DNA from: an uncultured Erysipelotrichaceae bacterium
GTDB taxonomy: Bacteria > Bacillota_I > Bacilli_A > Erysipelotrichales > Coprobacillaceae
Length of the DNA: 25,018 bases
Assembly: GCA_900317015.1 (NCBI GenBank)
Contig: ONFH01000051.1
Span: 1 to 25,018, forward strand
Direction of reading: 5' to 3'
The position numbers were made by a program, and so were the translations under genes. Shown in pieces: positions 14,784 to 21,904 of the stretch. Within the stretch, counting starts at the first letter, position 1. Each line of letters starts with the position of its first letter. The notes beneath the pieces were generated by a model. That model was not told the origin of the DNA and did not search any database. It saw nothing but the letters and a program-made list of their open reading frames with translations.

Positions 14784-15913
14784 TATAGGTAGCTAAGCTC
14801 CTTATTGTCTTTATAGATCTTATCGATCGTGCCCCCGCCTAAGCAGACATCACCATCATAGAAGACAGCCGCTTGTCCTGGTGTGACAGCTTTCACTGGT
14901 TTCTTAAATGTACAGTAGATCGTCTTGTCATCAATAAAATGAATTGAAACATCATTATCTTTCTGACGATATCTAAACTTTGCAGTACAGTCCATTTCGC
15001 CTTCTGGTTTAACGCTTGAGATCCAGTTAACATCGGTGATCAATGCTTCATCAGAAAGTAACCATTTATTCTGGTCGCCAGAAGCGACATAAAGAATATT
15101 CTGATCATATTCTTTGCCGATGACGAACCAAGGTCCACCTTTACCACCGATCTCTAAGCCACGTCTTTGACCGATCGTATAATACATAATGCCCTGGTGT
15201 TCCCCAATGACATTCTTTGTTTCATAATCAACGATCTTCCCTGGTTTGGCAGGAATATAATTCTTTAAGAATTCTCTAAAGTCACGTTCTCCGATAAAGC
15301 AGATCCCGGTTGAATCTTTCTTATCAGCTACTGGTAAATTCAGATCGTGGGCGATCTTTCGTACTTCTGGCTTTGTCAGATCACCAATTGGGAATAAAGA
15401 CTTTTTGAGCTGATGCTGATTAAGCTGACATAAGAAATATGTCTGATCCTTATTGCCATCAACGCCTCTTAGCATCAGATCATCGCCTTCATTATGGACG
15501 ACTCTGGCATAATGCCCAGTCGCAATATAATCGGCATCTAATTCTTCGGCATAGTTTAAGAATGCTTTAAATTTGATTTCTTTATTACATAAAATATCTG
15601 GGTTTGGGGTACGTCCCTTGCCATATTCATCTAAGAAATAAGTAAAAACATGATCCCAGTATTCTTTAATAAAATCGACACGCTTTAAAGGTAAGTCTAA
15701 AGCATCTGCCACTGCTTTGGCATCATCATAATCCAGTTCCTGTGAACAAACGGGATCATTATTGGTTGGGTTTCCTAAAATATCATTATTCAAGGCTGAG
15801 TCCCAGTTACGCATAAAGACGCAAATGACATCATAGCCCTGCTTTTTCAAAACGTAAGCTGCAACGGCACTGTCTACGCCGCCGCTTAGTCCTAAGACAA
15901 CTCTCTTGCTCAC
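14783..15913 (-). CDS. mnmA: tRNA-specific 2-thiouridylase MnmA
   Basis: MnmA activates and thiolates U34 of tRNA Lys, Glu and Gln to form s2U. The 376-residue protein has the PP-loop LSGGVDSAV (9-17, ATP binding). Catalytic cysteines are Cys109 in PDILCNKEIKF and Cys205 in STGICFIGER. Also present are GHYAR, DQTYFL, YTIGQRRGL and a C-terminal beta-barrel domain ending in GGGTIDK. It starts with GTG (15911-15913) 8 bases after AAAGGAGG. It is the first gene of a two-gene unit with recD2. The desulfurase that supplies sulfur is not in the window. Confidence 0.97.
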   Translation of the reverse strand: MSKRVVLGLSGGVDSAVAAYVLKKQGYDVICVFMRNWDSALNNDILGNPTNNDPVCSQELDYDDAKAVADALDLPLKRVDFIKEYWDHVFTYFLDEYGKGRTPNPDILCNKEIKFKAFLNYAEELDADYIATGHYARVVHNEGDDLMLRGVDGNKDQTYFLCQLNQHQLKKSLFPIGDLTKPEVRKIAHDLNLPVADKKDSTGICFIGERDFREFLKNYIPAKPGKIVDYETKNVIGEHQGIMYYTIGQRRGLEIGGKGGPWFVIGKEYDQNILYVASGDQNKWLLSDEALITDVNWISSVKPEGEMDCTAKFRYRQKDNDVSIHFIDDKTIYCTFKKPVKAVTPGQAAVFYDGDVCLGGGTIDKIYKDNKELSYL

Positions 15914-15945
15914 GATAACGCCTCCTTTTATATAAATCGTCCCTC

Positions 15946-15954
15946 ATTCTATCA
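15946..15954 (-). promoter_or_regulatory. Extended -10 promoter of mnmA
   Basis: Minus-strand TGATAGAAT gives an extended -10 (TGn plus TAGAAT at 15946-15951) about 33 bases upstream of the GTG start. The -35 region is a T tract with no good hexamer. Confidence 0.55.
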
Positions 15955-15987
15955 TAAATAAATGCGAAAAAAAAGCGGTATGACAAG

Positions 15988-16018
15988 CAAAAAGGACAAG
16001 CCACGCTTGCCCCTTTTG
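15988..16018 (-). terminator. Terminator of the Na/Pi cotransporter gene
   Basis: On the minus strand AAAAGGGGCAAGC pairs with GCTTGTCCTTTTT, with one bulged G and a 3-base loop. It lies directly after the stop codon at 16022. Confidence 0.8.
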
Positions 16019-16021
16019 ACT

Positions 16022-17740
16022 TTATGCAGTTAAAGTTTGCAGTGCTTTTTCGACCGGTTCATCGATGGCCTTCAAAGCTGAGAAATTCACATTTCCGTTG
16101 ACCGCTTCTAAGACGTTGTCACAGTTAGAAACAACACGATCAATATTCGTGATCAATTCCGTAAAGGATACTGTCAGTTCTGGTGAACATTTGCCCTGAG
16201 CCACACGTTTTAAGTGGTTGTTCTGAATGTTCACATTATAATGGACTAAACGATCCTTCATATCTTTTAATTTCGAAATATTGCCGGCATCGCCCGTGGC
16301 AACGATCTGCAATGTATCGAAATACATGTTCATGACCGTGATCAGACTCTTATTGACATCAGAGATGGCACGTGGCGAATAAGTCTGACCACGTTTGATG
16401 TCCGTCTGGATGATATCAAGCATATTATGACAGACATGTCTGATTCGATCGATCTCACTTAAGACATACATGATGCCATTGGCTCTTTCGGCCTGCTCGA
16501 TGTTTAACACCCCGCTTGCATACATCTTTGTCATATAATCAAGAATCTGTTTATAGAGATAACGAGTATCTTCGATCTGTTTTTCTACCTTCTGATGGTT
16601 GGCGGTATTGTTAAATGCCTGAGGCATTTCATGGATCAATTCACCAACACGATTCGCAAAGTTCATCGCTTCTTCGCCGACAAGCTGTAAAGCTGCGGCA
16701 GCACTTGATAAAACGGAATCATCTAAATACATAACAACAGAAGGTGTACTTTTTGCACGTCTTTCTTCTTCTGTTTCTGGTAAGATCTTCATAACGATCT
16801 TGACCATGAGCCACAATAATGGGATCCAGATCAATGTCATCGTTAAGTTGAAGCCGGTATGGGCATTGGCAATCTGACGAGAGATGACCTGTGTTTCCAA
16901 ACCTTTTGGCGAGATGGCCTGAATCAATCTAGCATATGGTTTGACGAACCAGATAAATAACAATGTTCCGGAAATATTGAAGACCGAATGGGCAATAGCT
17001 GTACGTTTAGCATCTCTTGTCCCACTGATACTTGCTAGTAAAGCAGTAATCGTCGTACCGATGTTATCGCCTAATAAGACAGGGATCGCACCAGCTAAAC
17101 CGATAATGGAATGACCATTCGCACCCTGAGCGGCGAAGTTCTGTAAAACGGCGATCGTCGCACTCGAAGACTGAACGACTAACGTCATTAATAAACCAAC
17201 AAGAACACCTAAAACTGGAATATTTCTTACTTGATGAAGCATGGAAATAAAGACTGGTGAATTGGCTAAAGGCTTCATAACAGAGCTCATCGTCGTGATC
17301 CCTAAGAAAAGGAGACCAAATGATAAGATGACTGTTCCTAAAGCTTTTGTTTTTTCCTTTTTACCAATAAAATTCACTAAGAAACCAACGAAGATAAGTG
17401 GATAAATATAATCTGAGATATCAAAGGCAATCAGCTGTGCCGTCATCGTTGTCCCGATGTTGGCCCCAAAGATAACTGAGATGGCCTGTGGCAAACTCAT
17501 CAATCCCGCTGATACGAAACCGATGGCCATGACTGTCGTCGCACTTGAACTCTGTAAAACGGCGGTAACTAAAGCACCAGCTAGTGCCCCTTTGACAGGG
17601 TTGCTTGTGAACATCGAGAGAATCTTCTTCATACGTTCACCGGCTGCTTTCTGCAGTGCATCACTCATCTGGTTCATCCCATAAAGGAAGATGGCGAGAC
17701 CACCACACAAGCCAAATAATGTTTCTAAAGTTGTACTCAT
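16022..17740 (-). CDS. Na/phosphate cotransporter with PhoU-like domain
   Basis: A 572-residue inner-membrane protein of the Na/Pi cotransporter (NptA/YjbB) family, expected to couple sodium to phosphate movement. The two inverted repeats are marked by VLQSSSATTVMAIGF (61-75) and VVQSSSATIAVLQ (188-200). Each is followed by a GANIGTT or GDNIGTT re-entrant motif (92-98, 224-230). About eight or nine hydrophobic segments occupy residues 5-320. The soluble part from about 335 to 565 is helical and PhoU-like, with heptad-rich stretches. The start is ATG 17738-17740, 6 bases after GGAGGG. A TTG at 17758 is less likely. YjbB in E. coli can export phosphate, so transport direction is uncertain. A PhoP-box-like array lies upstream. 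Confidence 0.93.
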   Translation of the reverse strand: MSTTLETLFGLCGGLAIFLYGMNQMSDALQKAAGERMKKILSMFTSNPVKGALAGALVTAVLQSSSATTVMAIGFVSAGLMSLPQAISVIFGANIGTTMTAQLIAFDISDYIYPLIFVGFLVNFIGKKEKTKALGTVILSFGLLFLGITTMSSVMKPLANSPVFISMLHQVRNIPVLGVLVGLLMTLVVQSSSATIAVLQNFAAQGANGHSIIGLAGAIPVLLGDNIGTTITALLASISGTRDAKRTAIAHSVFNISGTLLFIWFVKPYARLIQAISPKGLETQVISRQIANAHTGFNLTMTLIWIPLLWLMVKIVMKILPETEEERRAKSTPSVVMYLDDSVLSSAAAALQLVGEEAMNFANRVGELIHEMPQAFNNTANHQKVEKQIEDTRYLYKQILDYMTKMYASGVLNIEQAERANGIMYVLSEIDRIRHVCHNMLDIIQTDIKRGQTYSPRAISDVNKSLITVMNMYFDTLQIVATGDAGNISKLKDMKDRLVHYNVNIQNNHLKRVAQGKCSPELTVSFTELITNIDRVVSNCDNVLEAVNGNVNFSALKAIDEPVEKALQTLTA

Positions 17741-17837
17741 AATAAGCCCTCCATTCAATGGCTAACATTTCTTTTTTCTTTTAAATTTCACCTTAATAAT
17801 AAGTAAAATTCGCATTTCTAACATCATGGAGCCGTTA

Positions 17838-17866
17838 ATTCTATCTTAAGATTATGTTAATTAACA
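17838..17866 (-). promoter_or_regulatory. Predicted promoter of the Na/Pi cotransporter gene
   Basis: Minus-strand -10 TAGAAT (17838-17843) lies 17 bases from TGTTAA (17861-17866), which sits at -35. This -35 is poor for sigma-A but is the first unit of the TTAACA repeat array, as is typical of activator-dependent Pho promoters. The expected leader is about 90 bases. Confidence 0.55.
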
Positions 17867-17921
17867 AAATGTAAATTCAACCTTAACACAGTCTTAACAT
17901 TCCATTTATATTTGCTTAAGA
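17861..17921 (+). promoter_or_regulatory. PhoP-box-like 11-bp repeat array
   Basis: Read on the plus strand at exact 11-base steps, the hexamers are TTAACA (17861), TAAATT (17872), TTAACA (17883), TTAACA (17894), TTTATA (17905) and TTAAGA (17916). The PhoP consensus in Bacillus is TT(A/C/T)A(C/T)A spaced by about 5 bases. Three units match perfectly and one has a single mismatch. The array covers the -35 region of the Na/Pi cotransporter and nothing else. The direct orientation is on the strand opposite to the gene. Confidence 0.6.
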
Positions 17922-17992
17922 TGGTCATTTAGAAATGTTAAGAACGAGAGCGTTCTCAGCTTATTTTTACGTTAAGAAATTTAACATAACGC

Positions 17993-18019
17993 AAAAAAAG
18001 ACCCTTAAATCAAGGATCT
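17993..18019 (-). terminator. Terminator of the ROK kinase gene
   Basis: On the minus strand AGATCCTT (18019-18012) pairs with AAGGGTCT (18006-17999), one G-T wobble, 5-base loop, followed by seven T. Confidence 0.88.
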
Positions 18020-18029
18020 CTTAACACAA

Positions 18030-18947
18030 TTATTTCAATTGGCTCTTAGGAAGCAGAGCTGCACCGATGGCACCGCAGTCATCAATTTTCTTGAGTAGAA
18101 GTGGGATATGATTCTGCATGCCTTTGTGGATCTTTTCATTGAACTGTCTATTTAAAGTGTCCCAGAAGTAATCTTTTGACTTTAATAGACCACCACCGAT
18201 GACGAAGCAATGTGGGTCGACCACATGAGCAATGTCGGCAAGTAATGTCGATAATTCATTGACGGCTTCATCTGCAATGGCTTTGGCATCCATGTTGCCG
18301 CTAGCAGCTAAGTCAAAGACATTGCCGGCATGTTTAACAGCATCGCCAAAGATGGCCTGTCCTTTTCTTGTAATGGCTGTACCAGAACATTCGCCTTCAG
18401 CTGCCCCAGCGTTTAAGTTGCCCTGTTTATAGCCGCCTGGTTTCACGATAATATTCCCAATTTCACCAGCATGGCCACGACCGCCAGAAATCAGTTTGCC
18501 GTCGACAATAAAAGCTCCGCCGATTCCTGTTGACATCGTCACGAAATAAACAGTTGGATACCCTTTGCCGGCGCCAAGTAAAGCTTCGGCAAGGCCAGCA
18601 CAGTTCGCATCATTATCCATGAAGACAGGCTTTCCAAATTCTTCTTTTAACTTAGCCACGATTGGATAACCAACGAATCCTGGTAAGTTAGATGCCATGA
18701 TCATCACACCATTGACTGTGTCCACTGGACCAGGCACACCGATACCGATGCCTTCGACATTTTCAAAACCATCACATGCAGTATAGTCTAATGTACGTAC
18801 CATACGTACGATCTTTGTATAAACATAATCTGGACCCTGTTCTTTTTCTGTTGATTCTTTGACTTCTGAATAGGATTCCCCATTTTCATCGACTAAAAGG
18901 GCACGAACATTTGTACCGCCTAAGTCAACACCAATATAATATTTCAT
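18030..18947 (-). CDS. ROK family sugar kinase (glucokinase-like), zinc site absent
   Basis: A 305-residue cytoplasmic kinase expected to phosphorylate a hexose such as glucose with ATP. The phosphate-binding loop VDLGGTNVRA is at 7-16. The catalytic aspartate is Asp113 in MDNDANCAGLAEA, followed by MSTGIGGAFIVDGKL and the second ATP motif FVIGGGLL. Most ROK proteins have EIGH followed by CxCGxxGCxE, which holds a zinc ion. Here the segment is GEIGN (161-165) and then QGNLNAGAAEGECSG, so the histidine and all three cysteines are missing together. Zinc-free ROK kinases exist, so activity is still likely. The start follows AGGAGG by 9 bases. It is a single gene between the GH13 gene and the Na/Pi gene. 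Sugar specificity is not decided by the sequence. Confidence 0.88.
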   Translation of the reverse strand: MKYYIGVDLGGTNVRALLVDENGESYSEVKESTEKEQGPDYVYTKIVRMVRTLDYTACDGFENVEGIGIGVPGPVDTVNGVMIMASNLPGFVGYPIVAKLKEEFGKPVFMDNDANCAGLAEALLGAGKGYPTVYFVTMSTGIGGAFIVDGKLISGGRGHAGEIGNIIVKPGGYKQGNLNAGAAEGECSGTAITRKGQAIFGDAVKHAGNVFDLAASGNMDAKAIADEAVNELSTLLADIAHVVDPHCFVIGGGLLKSKDYFWDTLNRQFNEKIHKGMQNHIPLLLKKIDDCGAIGAALLPKSQLK

Positions 18948-18968
18948 TTTCTATAACCTCCTATGCTA

Positions 18969-18997
18969 ATTATAGCTTACTTTTAAAGATATGAAAA
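18969..18997 (-). promoter_or_regulatory. Sigma-A promoter of the ROK kinase gene
   Basis: Minus-strand -10 TATAAT (18969-18974), 17-base spacer and -35 TTTTCA (18992-18997), about 22 bases before the start codon. Confidence 0.65.
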
Positions 18998-19020
18998 TAT
19001 TCAAAACAGTAATCTTATGA

Positions 19021-19051
19021 AAAAAGTGGTCAGACCTCTTGTCTAACCACG
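19021..19051 (-). terminator. Terminator of the GH13 glycosidase gene
   Basis: GTGGTCAGAC (19027-19036) pairs with GTCTAACCAC (19042-19051), one wobble, 5-base loop, followed on the minus strand by six T. It lies 7 bases after the stop codon. Confidence 0.92.
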
Positions 19052-19058
19052 TATTTCT

Positions 19059-20663
19059 TTAGCGGAAGCTCTTGACCCAGTTCACTAATGAGTCATGATA
19101 AGTATTTTCTAAGACAGAGCGTTTCATCTGATCATTGACGGGACCATTCTTAGCCATCTTTGCTAAAATGCAGGCCTGTAATTCTTCGACCGTCATCTCT
19201 TCATAAGGGACATCTCGAACATGATCTGGTAAAACGACCTCTTCGGCTGGTGCTGTTTCTTCTTCTAGTTCTTCTTCAAACTCTTCAAGATCCACTGGTG
19301 TAAAGGTATGTGTCTCTTCATCCACTGGCACAAAGATCTCACCGCTGTTTGGACTTAATGTAAAAGACAGACTGCCATTTGTTTCATAAGTCTTGCCACT
19401 TAATGCCCCTAAGTAAGCTGTGCCACCAACATTGACATTCAAGCTTGCTTCATTGTCATCATTATTGACGGCGACGATGACTTCTTCGTCACCCAAAACT
19501 CGTGCAAAGGCAAACTGGCGATTTGTTAATAAGCGCTGTTCATAATTACCATAGCTTAAGGCTGGCACTTTTGTTCGAATCTCACCTAAAGCAGAGATCA
19601 GTTTTGTTAAGCCATTCTCTTCTAAGGCATCTTTGTAGTCATCAAGATCTAAAGCTGGACGTAGTGGAACGTCTGTTTCTTCGCCATGACCTTTACGTCC
19701 TTCAATGCCAAATTCTGAACCATAGTAGATTGATGGGACACCAGGCAATGTATATAAGAGAATATGGACAGGAATCAGATGCGCTTTATTGTTTAGCTTA
19801 GAAGCAATACGTTCAACATCATGATTGTCCACAAAGTTATAAAGACGAAGGCCTAATGGACGATTGCCACCCATTTCATAGTTACGCTTAACCGTATGCG
19901 CAATTTCAAAATAGTTATGATCATTATGTCCTGAATAAAGACCTTTATGAAGGGTGTAGTTTGTCACTGCATACAGTGTTGATGCATTGACCCAGCGTGA
20001 ATAATCACCATGAATGACTTCACCCATTAAATAGAAATCTTCTTTTAAGGAGTCACCCGTCGTACGAATATTCTTCATATAATCAAAGTCTAGAACATCC
20101 GCTGCGTCTAAACGAATGCCATCGACGTCGAATTCTTCGACCCAGAAACGCATAACATCAGAAATATAATTCATGACTTCTGGATTCTTCTGATTCAGTT
20201 TGACTAATAAGTTATAACCGCCCCAGTTTTCATAAGAAAGATGATCATCATATTCATTATTGCCTGAGAAGTTTACATTGACGAACCAGTCTCTGTAAGG
20301 TGATGCTTCTCTTTTTTCAAGCAGATCCTTAAAAGCAAAGAATTCTCTGCCGACATGATTGAAGACGCCATCAAAGATGACCTTGATGTCTTCATCATGA
20401 CAAGCTTTCACAAAAGCCTTTAGGTCATCATTATCACCTAAACGACAATCTAGTTTCTTATAATCTGTCGTTTCATAGCCATGACCGACTGATTCAAATA
20501 AAGGTCCAATATATAATGCAGTAAAATGCATATCTTTCATATGCTTGATCCAAGGGATCAGGGTGTTTAAACGATGGACCACCTTATGATCATTTAAACG
20601 GGGAGCTCCTGTGAGCCCCAAAGGATAGATGTGATAAAACACTGCTTCATCATACCAAGCCAT
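19059..20663 (-). CDS. Intracellular GH13 alpha-glycosidase with extra C-terminal module
   Basis: A 534-residue alpha-amylase-family enzyme without signal peptide, so it acts on imported maltodextrin-like sugars. The (beta/alpha)8 barrel has all four GH13 regions: DGVFNH (98-103), GIRLDAADV with nucleophile Asp186, LMGEVIH with acid/base Glu215, and FVDNHD (277-282). A beta-sandwich domain spans about 375-450. After it comes an acidic linker rich in Glu (457-477) and a helical module (about 480-534) containing MTVEELQACILAKMAKNG and ending DSLVNWVKSF. That module is not part of standard GH13 proteins. The subfamily looks like cyclomaltodextrinase or neopullulanase, but substrate is uncertain. 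The start ATG follows GAGG. A cre-like site overlaps its promoter. Confidence 0.9.
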   Translation of the reverse strand: MAWYDEAVFYHIYPLGLTGAPRLNDHKVVHRLNTLIPWIKHMKDMHFTALYIGPLFESVGHGYETTDYKKLDCRLGDNDDLKAFVKACHDEDIKVIFDGVFNHVGREFFAFKDLLEKREASPYRDWFVNVNFSGNNEYDDHLSYENWGGYNLLVKLNQKNPEVMNYISDVMRFWVEEFDVDGIRLDAADVLDFDYMKNIRTTGDSLKEDFYLMGEVIHGDYSRWVNASTLYAVTNYTLHKGLYSGHNDHNYFEIAHTVKRNYEMGGNRPLGLRLYNFVDNHDVERIASKLNNKAHLIPVHILLYTLPGVPSIYYGSEFGIEGRKGHGEETDVPLRPALDLDDYKDALEENGLTKLISALGEIRTKVPALSYGNYEQRLLTNRQFAFARVLGDEEVIVAVNNDDNEASLNVNVGGTAYLGALSGKTYETNGSLSFTLSPNSGEIFVPVDEETHTFTPVDLEEFEEELEEETAPAEEVVLPDHVRDVPYEEMTVEELQACILAKMAKNGPVNDQMKRSVLENTYHDSLVNWVKSFR

Positions 20664-20697
20664 TTTTTCATTACCTCATTTCTTTCATAGTAAACCA

Positions 20698-20706
20698 AAT
20701 ATACCA
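20698..20706 (-). promoter_or_regulatory. Extended -10 promoter of the GH13 gene
   Basis: Minus-strand TGGTATATT is an extended -10 (TATATT at 20698-20703) about 35 bases upstream of the start. The -35 position (20721-20726) reads TAGCGC, which is poor and lies within the cre-like palindrome. Confidence 0.55.
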
Positions 20707-20714
20707 TAAATAAA

Positions 20715-20730
20715 CTGTAAGCGCTATGTT
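20715..20730. promoter_or_regulatory. cre-like CcpA site over the GH13 promoter
   Basis: TGTAAGCGCTATGT at 20716-20729 contains the central AAGCGCT of catabolite-responsive elements (consensus TGWAANCGNTNWCA), with two mismatches at the 3' end. It overlaps the -35 region, the position expected for CcpA repression of a carbohydrate gene when glucose is present. Confidence 0.55.
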
Positions 20731-20764
20731 TTATTATCCTTTAACAATTTCTTTTTCACAATAA

Positions 20765-20788
20765 AAAGACTTCATTTTAGAAGTCTTT
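20765..20788 (-). terminator. Terminator of the pseudouridine synthase gene
   Basis: AAAGACTTC (20765-20773) pairs perfectly with GAAGTCTTT (20780-20788) around a 6-base loop, followed on the minus strand by TTTTT. It overlaps the stop codon at 20787-20789. Confidence 0.88.
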
Positions 20789-21755
20789 ACTTATGAAATA
20801 GATCTTTTTCAATGTTCTTAAAACGTTCTGGTAATGGAGCCACGACCGTCTTCCCTTTTAAATATTTCATTGAACGGATCGGATTGGTAAAAGTCAGAGA
20901 ATGGGCATGAAGAAGCTGTGACTGCAAATGATACTTAGAAAACTGCTTGTTTAAAGCAAAATCCCCATATTTACGATCACCGATGACAGGATGTCCGGTG
21001 CTTGCTAAATGGACACGGATCTGATGCGTACGGCCTGTTACCAGCGTCACTTCGACAAGTGAAAAGTCTTTATTTGCTTTGAGCACATGCACGATCGTAT
21101 GCATTTTTAAGGCACCCGGTGTTTCTGGTGAAACAAGATACATCTTGCCTTCTTTTTCATTCTTTTTGACATAGTCGATCAGTTCACAGTCTTTCATAGA
21201 ACCCTTGACGATCGTATAGTACTTCTTATCGATGCAATGACGGATCTTCATCATTTCATTGAGATCCTGTAAAGCTTTCATATCCTTGCCAAACATAACC
21301 AGACCGCTTGTATTACGATCAAGACGATGAACGGGACCAGGTGTAAAACCTAAATTCTTTTCGGGATCATAACTGCCCTGCTTATAAAGATAAGTGAGTA
21401 CCTGATTAGATAATGTATTGACATCTTCCTGATCATCCGGCTGTACCAGTAATCCCACTGGTTTATTGACAATTAAAATATGCTCATCTTCATAAGCCAC
21501 TGTAAATGTGATTGGCAGATCCTTGATCGTCAGTGGTTCTGTGTATTCTTTAAACTTATCTTCATAGAGGAATAATTCAACTTGATCCCCATAATGAACG
21601 ATATAGTTTTCTTTCACACGCTTACCATTGACCTTGACGTCCTTCTTTCTCAACATCTTATAAATTAATGAAGATGGTGCTTTCACTAAGAGTTTTTTTA
21701 AATATTTATCGATACGCTGATTTTCATGTTCGTGATCTATGGTTAATGTTTTCAT
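20787..21755 (-). CDS. RluA/RluD-family RNA pseudouridine synthase
   Basis: A 322-residue protein expected to convert specific uridines in 23S rRNA (or tRNA) to pseudouridine. The N-terminal S4 RNA-binding domain (about 12-75) includes QRIDKYLKKLL, SSLIYKMLRKKDVKVNGKRV and YGDQVELFL. The catalytic domain has IVNKPVGLLVQP, the motif PVHRLDRNTSGLVMF with catalytic Asp146, KKYYTIVKG, VTGRTHQIRVHLASTGHPVIGDRKYG and the terminal LLHAHSLTFTNP. The length and motifs fit the RluC/RluD group, but the target base cannot be assigned. The start at ATG 21753-21755 follows AAAGGAG. A possible weak -10 TATATT lies at 21805-21810. Confidence 0.93.
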   Translation of the reverse strand: MKTLTIDHEHENQRIDKYLKKLLVKAPSSLIYKMLRKKDVKVNGKRVKENYIVHYGDQVELFLYEDKFKEYTEPLTIKDLPITFTVAYEDEHILIVNKPVGLLVQPDDQEDVNTLSNQVLTYLYKQGSYDPEKNLGFTPGPVHRLDRNTSGLVMFGKDMKALQDLNEMMKIRHCIDKKYYTIVKGSMKDCELIDYVKKNEKEGKMYLVSPETPGALKMHTIVHVLKANKDFSLVEVTLVTGRTHQIRVHLASTGHPVIGDRKYGDFALNKQFSKYHLQSQLLHAHSLTFTNPIRSMKYLKGKTVVAPLPERFKNIEKDLFHK

Positions 21756-21850
21756 TTTATTCTCCTTTGATTGAAAGCCTTTACAGATTTCATTCACTTA
21801 TGATAATATAAGGATGGGTAAAGAAATATGTATAAATACCCTCTAATAAT

Positions 21851-21904
21851 CACTTCATCTGAAGTGCATAATAAAGAAGGCTGGCTTCCCCCGCTGCCTT
21901 CTTT
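21851..21904. terminator. Two adjacent hairpins between the unknown gene and the synthase gene
   Basis: AAAGAAGGC (21873-21881) pairs with GCCTTCTTT (21896-21904) around a 14-base loop right after the stop of the 375-residue gene. A second small inverted repeat CACTTC-atct-GAAGTG lies at 21851-21866. On the minus strand only TTTATT follows the larger stem, so as a terminator it is weaker than others in the window. The better T run is on the plus strand. Confidence 0.55.

Noticed and set aside
17941..17956. Possible LexA/SOS box
   Set aside because: Bacillus LexA sites need GAAC-N4-GTTC. Here the half sites are separated by 6 bases.
21756..21797. Longer N-terminus for the pseudouridine synthase
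   Set aside because: The strong AAAGGAG site lies between this upstream start and the ATG at 21755, and the family begins at the latter.
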